This document shows, piece by piece, positions 52,470 to 64,000 of a stretch of DNA of 64,000 nt. Origin of the DNA: Ephemerocybe angulata. Taxonomy: Eukaryota; Basidiomycota; Agaricomycetes; Agaricales; Psathyrellaceae. The stretch is from the NCBI GenBank assembly GCA_013368325.1, contig JAACJK010000001.1, positions 744,001 through 808,000 of the forward strand. Direction: 5' to 3'. A program made the translations under genes and the position numbers. Positions within the stretch are counted from its first letter, which is position 1. Each line of letters begins with the position of its first letter. The notes below the pieces were generated by a model. That model saw only the letters and a program-made list of their open reading frames with translations. It had not been told where the DNA came from and ran no database searches.

Positions 52470-54109
52470 CTCGAACGATAAGGCTGCCAATCTCACTTTA
52501 TTGTTAACCGGCAATACTTACTCCTTGCTTGCTTGTTAATCTTATCGGAAGGCTGTCTGTCACGACGCATTATTGTCCCGGGGGTATCTAGGAAAGGTAT
52601 CGGGGAGACTTCTCAAGGATGGATCATACCAGGAAAGCACCGCCGTGGGGATACGGGAACGCGTATAGATGCGCCTATTGTCCTTTAGAAGTTCAGATCA
52701 CTAGACTGTCAGTTATGCATGTCAAATCTCATAGGTACGCCTTGCGCCGCCCTACCTTTTTGTCCAATGTCGCAACCAAAGTTTAAAGGCGACGGTGTAC
52801 GTAGACTACATACGTATACGGGGCTGGCGTTTACTACCTTTTTGTTGAGAAATGTGATGGTGGCTACTATATGGTTGTTAAGTACAGGCCAAGTCAGTGA
52901 AAGCGGTTAGGGACAGCTGAATAGAGGATTCAGATGATGGTGGCATCCTAAATGTCCGGCTTACAAGCCCCCAATTGTTACTCTGTTCCGACGGTGCCTC
53001 GGATTGCCTCCTTCAACGCCCGTCCGTCCGTGTAGGCAGCATGCTACGTCGCCACGAGGCGGATCGGGGTCCGCCTTTTGTTATGTCCGCATCTCGAAAA
53101 GGCATGTCTTCCTCATGATAGTCGCAGCGAAGGAAGGCTTGCTCGGCCAATGACAATAGAGCGTGGCAGCAACGTAAACGTAGGGTCAGATATTTCCAAA
53201 GGCTTGTCTGTGAGTTAAGGCACAAAAGTCTAAGGTGAGTCATCTTCCTTAGCAAGTTGAAGTGTGAACTGCCTAAAAGCTATTACCACCTATACCTAGG
53301 CCGGAGAAAATCGAAGTTCGTCAGGTTTAGTGTAGACAATAAGCGCGCGCTATCGTGATGGAAGAAGCTCTTGGCCTTCGCACCTACTTGCTCGCCCAAA
53401 TTCCATTCGGGTCACGGAAGGAAGGATGGAAGCTGGCGAACGGAACTACTGACTCGAGGTCGTAATAATTGTAATGGGCTCCATAGCTGATGCGGATCTA
53501 AGGGTGCTCGGGTCTGAAGTTGGTCTGAAGTTGGTCTGAAGAGTCTGCAGTCGACACAACAAATAGGTTTCAAAAAGGGGGAGCCTTGTGAGTGCCAGAG
53601 AAAGTGGACGCCTTTTGTCCTTTTCAGGGCGGTATGTGATGGTGAGGGCGTTAAAAACATGGTCAATTGTGCACTATGCCCTCAGTCAAGCAAAGTGTAG
53701 GCTCCTGTTGTCCTCAGAGATTGGCGCCCGCTGATCTGAATCATCCAGATCCACACGCACACTCCCCTCTTCTTCTGTTGGAGTCGACTTCAGGTTCTCG
53801 ACATCCACCCAATATCGGAATCGCATCCGGAGCCTTCCTTGTTATAGTGGATTTCGTATACCTCATTTCATCGTATTAGAGGCCACCGGTCTACACACCT
53901 CTTGGTTTGAGCTGTAAGTATTACTTTGCATCGGAGGACCTACCTCCATCCAACCCCCATCTCGAAAGCCTGTGTACTGGTCTCAGATTCGGCTGGTACC
54001 AATCTCACCGACAAAGGTGATCATCCTACAAACATACCAGAGACCGCATGGTACACCGATGCATACAGGTTATTCCAGCGCAAAGTCGAAGCTACAGTAT
54101 GTGAGAGGT
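52470..54109. other. Intergenic, no gene recognised
   Basis: Short frames only; none shows a membrane-helix pattern that would suggest a pheromone receptor. A short direct repeat (AAGTTGGTCTG, twice) lies at 53517-53538. Confidence 0.5.
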
Positions 54110-55309
54110 CTAAACGTTAACCAAGTTGGCAACCCAGCGAACAGTCTTATCAACCGCCCACTGCCCACCAGAGAACGCAAAAATATCGGTGAGCTTCTGA
54201 ACAGGCCCAAAATTCCCATTCCCGTCATTGTACGACACCCAAACCGAGTTCTCCCCAAACCCAATGATATCAGCCGAGCCGTCCCCGGTGAGGTCAGCGA
54301 GGTACCTCGGATGCTTGTCCACGCGCCACCCTTGATCAAAGCCAAAGTCCTTGAGCGCAAGGAACGTAGGCTGGAAGGTGCCATCTCCATTGTTGCGCGA
54401 CACATAGACGCCTTCGAATCCAAATCCGACAATGTCGCCACGCCCATCACGGTTGAGGTCGGCGACGAGTCGAGGATGCTGATCGACCCTCCACCCTTGC
54501 TGGAAGCCAAAGTCGCTTACGGCGAGCCTGGGGGCTCGGAAAGAGCCGTCCCCATTGTTAAGAGCGACGTGGACGCCGGCATTTCCAAACCCAATGATAT
54601 CGACGCGACCGTCACCAGTGAGATCAGCGACGGTGCGAGGGTGGTTCTCCACCCTCCACTCTCCAGAATTATAGGTGAAATTGTTAGAAACGGACTTTCC
54701 GGGCAGGAACGTCCCGTCTCCCCTGTTGACAGCGACTATGACGGATGCGTTCCCAAACCCGACGATGTCAGGAAGGCCATCTCCAGTGGTGTCAGCGAGG
54801 AAACGGAGGTGGCGCTCGAGCCTCCACTCCCCCGCGTTATACCCGAACTCTCCAAGGGCAAGGCGGGTAGCGGAATAAGTACCATTACCGTTGTTGAGCG
54901 AGACCAGGACGCCTGGATCGGCGAATCCGATTATATCAACTAGACCTTTCTTCCGAAGGTCGGCGACAAAGCGAATGTGCCTGGTGTTGGTCCACCCATT
55001 AGCCTCACCGAAGTCGTTGATGGCGAGGAACTGGGGACCGAACGTATTATTCCCGTTATTGCGCGAAATGAAGACGCCAGCACCACCAAAACCAATTATA
55101 TCAGCCCGGTTGTTTCCAGTGGTGTCGCCGACGAGGCGAACATGCTTCTCGACACGCCAACCGCCTGCATTGTAGCCAAAGTCGCTGATGACCAGTCGGA
55201 TACCAGGACGAACAGAGTTTCGCAGTATGATGACGCCGTTCTGCCCGAATCCAACGATGTCAGCAGTACCGACTCGATCGACAGGTACTAGCGATAAGAA
55301 GTTAGACAT
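54110..55309 (-). CDS. Seven-bladed beta-propeller lectin (Psathyrella velutina lectin type)
   Basis: Single exon, 399 residues, made of seven repeats of about 56 residues. Each carries a DxTGDGxxDIxGFG-like calcium loop (TTGDGLPDIVGFG, LTGDGRVDIIGFG, LNRDGRGDIVGFG), a SRNNGNGTF/ALNNGDGSF strand and a WRVEKHVR-like strand. The first repeat starts ADIVGFGQNG and the last ends FGENSVWVSYND, closely following the 401-residue PVL, which binds GlcNAc and sialylated glycans. No signal peptide, as in other cytoplasmic mushroom lectins, which are thought to serve defence against grazers. Propeller closure looks complete and no lesion is visible. Second lectin gene in 9 kb. Confidence 0.9.
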   Translation of the reverse strand: MSNFLSLVPVDRVGTADIVGFGQNGVIILRNSVRPGIRLVISDFGYNAGGWRVEKHVRLVGDTTGNNRADIIGFGGAGVFISRNNGNNTFGPQFLAINDFGEANGWTNTRHIRFVADLRKKGLVDIIGFADPGVLVSLNNGNGTYSATRLALGEFGYNAGEWRLERHLRFLADTTGDGLPDIVGFGNASVIVAVNRGDGTFLPGKSVSNNFTYNSGEWRVENHPRTVADLTGDGRVDIIGFGNAGVHVALNNGDGSFRAPRLAVSDFGFQQGWRVDQHPRLVADLNRDGRGDIVGFGFEGVYVSRNNGDGTFQPTFLALKDFGFDQGWRVDKHPRYLADLTGDGSADIIGFGENSVWVSYNDGNGNFGPVQKLTDIFAFSGGQWAVDKTVRWVANLVNV

Positions 55310-56291
55310 GTTCTACTTGAGCGACAGAACCCTCCTACCAGGCAGGGTCTGAGTGACGACAGAGTCCCTCCCCATAGTGAAGAATGGTGGGTGCGTAGGT
55401 TATCAAGAACGGATGGGGGGAGCCAGTGTGAGTGCACAGTTATGTATTCTGTGCGTTCCAAGGAAGCCAGAGAGACGGTGCCGGAGATCTTCATCTCCCA
55501 AGTTCCTGGCGCCTAGCCTACCCTTATGAGATTAAGTCAAATCAGTAGATGTGGGGGGTTAGGTGAGCCAAAACGATAGACGGCGGATGCTTCAACTCCC
55601 CTGTTTGGTAACTTGTTCGATTCAGAAGGCCACGGGCAAACATTTGACTAGCGCCGCACAAGGACCCATGATCAGGACTATCGGTGGGGAGATAGTAAGG
55701 CCGTGTGCTTTCTGCCAAGCAGGGCTTGCAATGCACGTTTGACGTATGCAGGTCTGTGTCGAAGGCATTCCGGTGTTGCCTCTCACTCGGCCGCTTCAAT
55801 CTAACTAAGCGCCCATGGAAATCATATCGTCGACCCCAGTTGTATGAGTGACACGTCTCGCCTTGGGCCAGCTCTCTAGTAAATTTACCAAAGGATACTG
55901 CCGCTAAATAAACCTGTTTCATAAGAGAAACTCGCGAAACCCATGGATGAGATTTCATGAACGCTGCATAGGCCCAGGCCCCATTCAAGTTGACACCGCC
56001 GGGAATAAGCGCCACGAGGAGGTCACCGGTCAGTTGCCACAGATGGCAAAGCTTGGGATGTAGATAACATCGATAATATTCATTCAGCGCTTCACTCATT
56101 AACACCTTCCGCGACAATGTCTCTTCGGAGTTCCGGGAACCTCAAATGAAGAGGAAGTCAAGAGGAAGTCTTCGCGTCCGATCGCGTCATCTGGCATGCC
56201 TCACCTCTTCGTACTAGCTGACCGTGAAAGCGCTTCATGCCTACGAAACCTCGACCCAGAAAGATAAGCGAATAGCTTCCATCCTCCCTTT
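55310..56291. other. Intergenic, no supported gene
   Basis: Upstream flank of the PVL-type gene and 3' flank of the hydrolase gene. A 191-codon minus frame (55542-56117) shows no motif or splice partner. Confidence 0.45.
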
Positions 56292-57193
56292 TCAGAAGTC
56301 ATACCCTCCCGACCTCCCCTTCTTAACGCTGCTCCTCTTTTCCTTCTCCAGCCTCTTCCTCGCCTTATCTGCCTTAACATGCCCCTCGACACGTTTCTTG
56401 ATTTCGGCCGGGGTAGCATTCTTCAAGTTCTCCGTCGATGCAGCAAGGATTATATTGCGAAGCTGGGAGATAGTAGATATCATTTCGTCAGTGCCCTGTC
56501 TATCAGGAGTTCTGCGGAACGGTATACCTTGGAAAGACAATCGTCGATGTTCTGTGCTTGGGATCGGGTTGTAGTCGACGTCACCAGTATAGAATGGGAG
56601 GATGCCGTGTAATGAGGCTGGAGACGATTTCAGCGACATCTGACGAGGGGTGCGTGTTAACTCACGTCTTTCACCAGGCTACTCTTCGCCCAAGCAGGAA
56701 TCCATGGAGCGTCCAGCGCACACCGCACAGTAGCTTTCGTGTTCACTTTATTCACGTTCTAGTCTTACAAGTCATCAGTCCATTACACTTGAAAACCAGT
56801 ACCACAGAAGCAATGAATCCATATGCCACACACCTGTCCGCCGGGCCCTGAACTCCTAGAGAACGACATCTCGATCCCCTTTGCCTCTCGAAGCATGCCC
56901 GCATCAAGCTGCTTGAACTTGTCAAGCCATTGACGAACTCGCTGCAAAGTTTCCGAGATCTCTGCAGCTTTGCCTTTGTCAGAACCCTCTTCTGAGTTGG
57001 GGTCCGGTAGACGCGTAATAGGCGGGGGTGTGGGCAGCGATGAGGACCAGACAACAGACGAAGTTGAGATCGGTACAGATCGAGGTAATAGAAGTTTATT
57101 CGCTGTTAAAGGCCTTGTGGTCTTGGTGCCGAGGTATTTACATGCTGGCCTTGCTGCGAGGATAAGTTGGAGCTTGCTTGAAATCGCTGACAT
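56292..57193 (-). CDS. Mitochondrial GGQ-domain peptidyl-tRNA hydrolase (Ict1/Pth4 type)
   Basis: Exons 57193-56834, 56758-56666, 56617-56528 and 56462-56292 join in phase (introns 75, 48 and 65 nt); 237 residues. The start MSAISSKLQLILAARPACKY is a mitochondrial presequence. The first intron falls inside SFSRSSGPGGQ|NVNKVNTKATVR, the GGQ loop that hydrolyses peptidyl-tRNA ester bonds. After it come SSHSILVTST and QAQNIDDCLSKL, then a Lys/Arg-rich tail (KADKARKRLEKEKRSS) used for ribosome binding. Relatives (human ICT1/mL62, yeast Pth4) rescue stalled mitoribosomes. The ATG at 57193 is preferred over 57241 because it begins the presequence. Confidence 0.88.
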
Positions 57194-57561
57194 GGGAGGA
57201 GGGAAGGAAGGCTGCTCGTTGCCGTGGCGGCGGGCACCCAATCATTGACCCGGTTTGCACTCCGTTGTGAACTCCGATACTTAAGCGCTTAAGCACCCAC
57301 CAGGTCGTGACGTCAGCGCTCGCTCTTTGGTGGTTTTAGCCTTCCAGAAATGAGCCTCTTATTTGCATCCTGACGCTCAGCAGAGCTCCTGCGATTTCGT
57401 ATATTACTAGTCTACATACAGATACAAAGCAATTAGTGGTTGTAAACAGTGTCCGAGTCAGAGGGTTTGGAAGATAGCAAGGGTTCAAACAACAGGTTCG
57501 ATGCGGGAGGGACAAGGAGGAAAGATTGAAGGAAAGTAGTGTACAGAAGTCGAAAACAAAT

Positions 57562-60500
57562 CTAAGCCATCATCCGATCGAGTTCGGCTACGTGAGCGCT
57601 GTGTTTTGCCGCGATGTCTTGGTGCACCAGAGAGGACCGAAGGTCGAGTTCCATCTACACAAACTAGCTGTAAGTTTCTCGAAAACAGGATAACAAAGAA
57701 TGAGCGAACCTGCAGAAGCTTATCAGCCTCCCACATCCTGGTCGGCAGGTTTTCCAGTGCGACGTATACCGCAGGGATAGATTGGCACCCCAACAGCTCC
57801 GACTCGTTATTCCTCAACATTGCCAGCGCAATCCTGAAGAGTACGTCGAACCCATCCACCAAGAAAACATCCCAAACCCGGAACAACGTCTCAACAGGCA
57901 GACAGTCGGTGAACAGCGACAGGAACCAGGAGAAACAGATGGCGCCAAGGTCAACCCCGAGTTCGATAAGGTGCTGATGGAGCTTCGGCAGATATTCTTG
58001 CACGTAGTCCAGTAGGGCCAATGGACATGCCCGTGAAGGAAGGAGAGATGGAGAGAAGAAGTCTTCAGGAAGCGAGCGTTCCACGATGGCAGCCAGCATC
58101 CAAAAGGCATCCTCTTCGTCCGCATGCACCAAGAGTAGTGTCGAGGTGATCAAGTTCATTCCTTGGCAGTAGCCAACTGCTGGATTCCGCCTAAAATACG
58201 TCAGCCAGAGTCACAGGATACGAATGTGAACATACCTGCTGTACGCCGTCAGGACCCTCCTCAACTTCTCGACTCCCCTCCCATCGCCCCCAAAGAATAC
58301 GTTCAACGGCATCGTCCTCCCCACGTCCTTCTCAATCTCACTGACAACGCTATCCGGCCCCTCTGCCTCCGCCAGAAGGTCCTGGAAGAGCCCAGGCTCC
58401 TTCATATCCAAAGCACCACTACACTCCATCCAGATCTTCGCCCTATAAACCAGCGGGATCCCACTTCGCAGAAGCCTATCAAACTCTTTCCTCGCGTTCG
58501 TGTTCACCCCAAGCTGCGGGAACCCAATCAGACCGTCGGTATGCGAAAGCTCATCCTGCTCGATGGCGGTCCCCAAGCCGAGGATCTTTACGGCCGCCCC
58601 GGCAGAGTAAGACGACGCTGCAGCATTGATAGTCCCCGCCACACTCGACTTCGCGACCTTTGTCTTCTCCCTCTGCCTCACAAATGCGTCCCATTCCTTC
58701 CGTTGCGAGGCCTGCTGCTGGTCATGGATCTCGGTGAGCTGGTCCAGCAGCTTACGCACAGTCTTCGCACATGCATGCCGCGGGGTGTCTGCAGTCACAG
58801 ATAGGATGGAAGACCGGGATGTAGCCAGGGACGAGGAGACAGCAGCGCTTGACAAGATAGTAGACGCCCTCTTTCCGCTTTTCGACGAGGACATTGACTT
58901 GGAGCTGATGATTGAGCGGGTATCAGGTACAGGGGAGTCGGTTTCGCCCTCCCCGAAGCCGGGCGGGCTGAGCATGGGTGCGTCCAACTCCCCATTGCAC
59001 GAGCAGACCCGGTCCTTCACAATCTCCATAGTCGGCTTCGCACTCTCATCGCTCGCATCATCGTCGTCCGGCCACGTATTATTCTCCTCCCTATCCGCAA
59101 TCTTGACCCCAGTCAAGCACGCAGGCGCCGAGTTCCCACACTCCTTCGCACGCAGGAGGAGGAGCACGTCATACTGCGACACGTCGTACATGAAACCAAA
59201 TCGGTCGGTGAGAGGGCGTTGATCCTGGTCATCGTGGTATATCGTGAACCTTGACGCAGAGTTGGGCAGGGGGATCTGGAAGCGGAAGTCCTTGGCGGTA
59301 ATCGGCGTGTAGGTCCTCGACAGGTATTGAGTTGGAGGCTTGGAAGTGGCGGGGATTATCGATTCTAGAGGCACAGATTGCTTCGGAGGACCGCCCGCTG
59401 GGACAGGAGCGTTTGCGGCGGTTTTGGAGGATCCGTCTTGGCTGCTGGGTTGCCTGTCCACGGAGCTTGAAGGCTTCCTCTGCTGCTGTCCGAGAAGGGA
59501 GGATAGGAAGGGACTATTCAGAGCAGGGGGTATGAAGGACGGCCCCTTCCGATTAGTCTTCTTCCGCTTGCTCTCCACCTCTCTTGTCAAAGTACGATTA
59601 AGCGCTGATGCGGCATCCGTGCCAGACCCTGGTGCCAGCTCAACTGTCGGGCCAGATTTGTCGACATCTGTCATTCGAGGGGGTACGGGATCCTTCCTAT
59701 CCTTCGGCCGGTCATGGAAAGTGACACCCATGTCTCTCGTATTCTTGACGAGCTCGACGGCCAATCCCGCGATAAGTGGGCTGATATCTGACCCTGTGTC
59801 GACCAGGATGCTATTGGGATCGGCCGTCATCACGCGAGCGGCGTTGGTGATCGCTCGAAGCGAGGATCCCTGGGTCCGAATTCTTGGTGGATCTTCATTG
59901 ATAGAAGCAGGGTTCGTAGATGGAATGGACAACACAGAAGAATCCTCCAGAGTGGTAGTGATCAGAGGCGCGGCTAAACTGGGAGGAATGAAAGAGGGCT
60001 GGATGGGTGATGAAACGAGTGAAGCTGCGCCGGATAAGGAGGGCACATTAGTCTGATAGGATCGAATAGATCGAACGGATGTCGTATCATCGGACGTGAT
60101 CGTGGTAGAAGGTTCTGGGGGAAGTAAAGTTTGTGTCTTGGTGTCATTCAGAGCTGGGATTGTGGGGTTCAAGATAGAGATGCCAAGGGTTCCAAACACG
60201 CTCTTGCCAGATTTGCGGTGTTGACGTGGTGGTTTGACGGTCAGTGGGTCGGTGGTGGAATCGGGAGACGAAGGCCCAGGTGAGGGAGAATCCTTGTCAA
60301 AGTCAACGGGTAGACGGCTTCTCGACTTTCCTTTACCCCACAGGGTGCCCATCCAATCGCCTATGGGGTTGCGGTTGGGATTCGGCAGTGATTTCGTGCT
60401 GAGGGAAGTCGTCGATGAAGATGGCTGGATGGAACTACTGCGAGAAGAATCCTGAACTTCTGCGATAGCCGGCGCTGATGTGGTTGCTTTCTTCGCAGAG

Positions 60501-61492
60501 AAATATCCTTCTGGAGAGACGATAGGTGTGTCCTTCGTGGAAGTGTTATCATCTTCTTCCGGCATTGGAGTCAGTGGTTCGATGTCCGTTGCTATCCTAG
60601 GTGCCGGCACTCCATCGTCAAGCGCCTCAAGTAAAGAGTCAGCCAGAGACTGGCGTTCTGGTAAGCTGAAGTGTGCGGTGCTGGAGAAAATTGAACGCAC
60701 CACAGAGCTTTGCTTCCGCTGAACGTGGTGGCCTTCCTCGTCGTCGTCTGTGAATAGCGACTGAAGGACGCGCTTCGCGATATCCCTATCCGAAGGTTGA
60801 ATCTCCTTCAGCAATTCTTCAGCCCTGGACTTCCTCGCCGTCTCCCGTTCAGCGAGAACCCTCCGCTTCTCCTCGAGTTCCAAGTGCGCGCGACATAGGT
60901 TGTGGTATGCTGAGGACATAGTCCTTAAGGCGGACTGGTAGGTCTGAATGTCGGAGCCACGGTTTTCAGACTGGGTAATATTGGATACTGCAGAAACCAT
61001 TCCTTCGTCGGAGAGATCATGCCATTTCATGGAAAGAACATTGGTATTTGTGAGAGAGGTCGTGTCGCGTTCGTCAGTAACCAAGAATTGTGGGGTAGGT
61101 ATGCCTTCTCCTCGAGGAGAGCCAAATAAGCTGTTATTCGGCGATCCGAATACTGAGAGATGAGCGGCATCGAGCGACGACGGTGCACCGAAGACGTCAC
61201 CACTGGCATCTGTCCTGTGGATACTCGGTGAGCCCAACTGACTTCCAGCGTTCTGTAGCTTGCTGTACCCGCGCACGCTCCCGTCCCAGTTCGAAGAACG
61301 CGTCGGCGGTGTCGATAACCTGCTGGAATCCTGCTCCAACTGTTCCTTCAGCGCGAAGTAATTGCCCTTCGCCTTGCCATCGCTGGACCCGATTTGGCTT
61401 CCTCTTCCACGCCTACTCCCTCTCGTTGAAGGCACTTCCTCTGGAGAAAGAGGATGAGATTGGACCGGTGTCTTCAGCTGCGTCGAGGCCAT
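57562..61492 (-). CDS. TBC-domain Rab GTPase-activating protein
   Basis: Exons 61492-58236, 58190-57710 and 57654-57562 in phase (introns 45 and 55 nt); 1276 residues. The first 700 residues are mostly disordered Ser/Thr/Pro-rich sequence with a short coiled coil (ELEEKRRVLAERETARKSR). A folded stretch around FRFQIPLP..FGFMYDVSQYDVLLLLRAKE precedes the TBC domain, which begins near IPLVYRAKIWMECSGA. Both catalytic fingers are present: IEKDVGR (IxxDxxR, Arg about 1059) and GYCQGMN (YxQ, Gln about 1095), followed by CFSWFLSLFTDCLP and VWDVFLVDG. It should stimulate GTP hydrolysis on a Rab in membrane traffic; the Rab is unknown. It is divergent from COA6 across 302 bp. Confidence 0.88.
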
Positions 61493-61794
61493 CGTTTATT
61501 GCAACGAAGCAGTGGGCCAAAGATCATCTCTCTGAGTCCAACGCCAGCCCACTGGGTCAGTTCATGAGCTTTACCATTCTGCGCTCACATATCCATCCTC
61601 TTCACTCACAGAGTAGAGTTCTGGTTTCCTTAGGCCAGAAGAATGGCAGGCGGTAGTGGTGGTGTGAGGAAACCCCGTCGCCATGAATCCCGTCACCAAA
61701 TATCAAGATTTACTGACGTAATTTCTCGGATTTTGTTCGCCGTCGCCGCCGCTCGCCGCCGTCGTCACACTTGGCCCTCACCGTCATCTTCACC

Positions 61795-62148
61795 ATGGGC
61801 TGGTTCTCGAGCTCGTCAACAAAACCGGACGAAGAAGTGGGCACCACTACTCGTCAGAATCGTCAAGTATGCTGGGAGGCGAGAGACGCGTATTTTGCGT
61901 GTTTGGACACGCAGAATGTCGTTAAAGCAGGTGAAGAGGGTTCTGCCTGCGCTGCACAGAAGAAGGAGTACGAAGGGCACTGTGCGAGGAGCTGGGTACG
62001 TCTATATCTGTATATTACTGACAGTCTCATATACTTAACTCTACAGATTGATTACTTCAACCAACGAAGAGTTATTGCTGAAGCTCAAAAGGACCGGCTG
62101 GCGCGTGCCGCCGCTCAAGCAGAAGAGGTCAAGAGCCGGGGGCGTTGA
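61795..62148 (+). CDS. COA6: Cytochrome c oxidase assembly factor 6
   Basis: Exons 61795-61995 and 62047-62148 with a 51-nt GTACGT..ACAG intron; 100 residues. A CX9C (CWEARDAYFAC) and a CX10C (CAAQKKEYEGHC) pair form the twin-cysteine helical hairpin of Coa6, which acts in the mitochondrial intermembrane space in copper delivery to Cox2. WIDYFNQRR after the second pair is also typical. The start MGWFSSSS at 61795 is preferred to the in-frame ATG at 61771 because family proteins begin with a short Ser-rich segment. Confidence 0.92.
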   Translation: MGWFSSSSTKPDEEVGTTTRQNRQVCWEARDAYFACLDTQNVVKAGEEGSACAAQKKEYEGHCARSWVRLYLYITDSLIYLTLQIDYFNQRRVIAEAQKDRLARAAAQAEEVKSRGR

Positions 62149-64000
62149 GCACTCTGTCGCGATATGAACGTATAGGGATTACACCAGACGAATCAAACAT
62201 TTACTTGTCAAAGCTGAGAGTCCAAGGACCACGAAACTTGGCACCTTGGAACTTCCGAAACACTCACCGACAGCACGCATGACGGAATGCTGGGTACACT
62301 CTTAGTGGTAATCATCTTTCTTCTTGTCCACTGCGAAGACATATGTGATGATATTCTACTCAGGTTTACGCTCTACAGCACATGCACTCGAACAACTGAA
62401 GTGATGAGTCCGTACATGTCGTCTGCATCTGCCACTGCCCCCTGATCATCACTGGGATGTACTCGAGTCTTTCCTCGCACCTTTGCTGCCCTGCCTTGGC
62501 GCATAGGTCAATGTCAATGCTGTAAGCCAGCGCTTTTCTGGGCCAGATCGCCGCGTTTCAAGACCTGAGATGTGCTTGCACCCCCGACTTCGCGAACGCC
62601 ATAGATCAGGGCTTTATTGGCGCTAACCACTGCTGGTGGGGGTAATGAGGTTCGATCTGGTTCGCGGCATGCATTAATGGATGTATTGGGATAATTTCAA
62701 GTTGCTATTTAGCCTTCAATCAGGCTACGATGACTTGGCCGTCTGACGGGTAAAACCCACTCGCTCATCCCGCTGGTTATCAACTTCCTCTGCATTCTAA
62801 CAGATCCCTTGCCGCTTTTCTCCTGCTGGAATATGATTCACACATCCGGGAAAGTCGGTAAGAAGCCTGCTCAAGTGTTTCCAAGCTATCTTGACTTCTA
62901 ATTACACCGGTTCTCAAGCAGGAAATCGTGATCGAGCCAGGGCATTCGCAGGTCAGAACCGTGTCAACACTTGGCCACTTCGACAGTTCCATCTCTCCGT
63001 TTCTCGGAGGTCTTCCCTTTCGATGGGGTGCGGATGTTTCGACCCGCTGTTCCTGATACCACTCTGATACCCCCAGGTTCCATATCTTTAGTGGGTCTTT
63101 CTCGCCCTGATAATCATCACCTGTGCAGGTGCCGAAATCATGACGTTGGGTTCAAGCGCTGGTCCACATGGTAATCAGGTTCATGCCCAATTCATATCTC
63201 ATTTTCACATCCTGATTTAGGCGTGGAGCGAGCCTATGCCCGTGTCGCCACAGTCATTGGGTGGCGATGTGATAGACAACCCTCCAGTTAAGCTCCTACA
63301 CACCCGCCTCTAACCTTATTCTCTGCATCTTATCTGCCGTTGTCCCCAGTTCCCGGAATTCGTATGATCTGGTGACCTGCGGCGAAACCTGCCCTCGTTA
63401 CCAGGCTCCTTTTGCCAAACCTTACTCCCACTTGCCCTGCTGGGCGCTATGGTCTACTTCTTTCAGCAGGTTCTAGGTCAACGTCGGTCTGTATGCTTCC
63501 CGCAACCTGACGAACGACCCCATCTTTTGTGGCGCCCAAGGAAGATTTCAAGTTATTTCAAGCAAATCTAGCCTCAAGCTACTGCAGTTGGTCAGATCAG
63601 CACTACTGCATTAGTATTCTCTCTGTTCCTGACTTCACGTACACACAGTGTGTTTGGGTATCCTACCGAGGGCAGGATCATGAGACAGCCAATCGCCGAC
63701 CGTCGCTTCTAGTAGAACTTCTAGCTGACTATTCTTCGATTCACAGCTAGTAACAACGAGCTAACCAGGTGTATCGGAATCTGACTGACTGTGTCCGCAG
63801 CTCCAATCTTCCGCGATAGGAACCGAAGGTTAACAAGGCCAAGTTCAGCCATACTACATATGGACAAGATGGGCAGGTCACTTCACAGGTACTTCGCCTC
63901 CGCATCGACCTGGGCTGCTCGAGAGAGGCCCTTCTCGCCACACGCCCATCTCGTCCTGCCGTCCAATGCCGGACTAATTGAGACAAGACTTGCCTCTTCC
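62149..64000. other. Right edge, no gene recognised
   Basis: Only short frames without motifs or phase-consistent splice partners. It may contain distal promoter or decayed repeat sequence. Confidence 0.45.

Noticed and set aside
52719..52910. Pheromone receptor exon near the pheromone gene
   Set aside because: The frame has one hydrophobic stretch only and no Ste3 landmarks; no further helices follow.
55542..56117. 191-codon minus-strand frame
   Set aside because: No motif, biased composition or splice partner; length alone is not enough.
62149..64000. Gene in the right edge
   Set aside because: Frames up to about 80 codons on both strands, none with motif, intron consistency or start context.

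Overview
The window is nuclear DNA from a mushroom-forming basidiomycete (Agaricomycetes). The evidence is: many 45-75 nt introns with GT..AG ends inside conserved genes; large F-box proteins with an N-terminal coiled coil; a Psathyrella-type seven-bladed lectin; a ricin-B lectin of the macrofungal type; and a farnesylated (CaaX) mating-pheromone precursor. I saw no tRNA, rRNA or CRISPR. All gene models were read by eye.

Layout. 1-5.2 kb: two divergent lineage-specific genes of unknown function; the right one carries an 11-bp tandem duplication that breaks its frame. 5.2-17.3 kb: gene-poor sequence full of remnants: an F-box 3' fragment, a decayed UBX/UAS-domain gene, a Cdc7-kinase-like fragment, several short repeats and a four-unit array of intron-like modules. 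17.6-19.5 kb: intact F-box gene A. 20.7-23.9 kb: a secreted protein of unknown function preceded by a repeated promoter segment. 24.4-30.1 kb: a divergent glycan pair, a methyltransferase-GT8 fusion facing a GDP-mannose-3,5-epimerase-like/double glycosyltransferase fusion that has a stop codon and a frameshift. 30.7-36.2 kb: a divergent F-box gene and a mucin-like single-pass membrane protein. 36.9-45.1 kb: an accessory patch with an inverted partial copy of the 21.9-kb gene and its promoter, a truncated UNC-45/Cro1 myosin-chaperone fragment, and three F-box paralogues: B intact, C broken by a stop and a frameshift, D split by a 450-bp TA-flanked MITE. 46-55.3 kb: a secreted ricin-B lectin protein, a small broken membrane gene, a small basic protein, the succinate dehydrogenase cytochrome b subunit, the pheromone precursor and the PVL-type lectin. 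56.3-62.2 kb: conserved housekeeping genes: an Ict1/Pth4-type peptidyl-tRNA hydrolase, a TBC Rab-GAP, and COA6 divergent from the TBC gene.

Four things stand out: the F-box family caught at every stage of birth and decay, with conserved 5' leaders; the divergent fused-enzyme glycan pair; the isolated pheromone precursor with no receptor in view; and the repeated occurrence of single in-frame nonsense codons in otherwise conserved genes.
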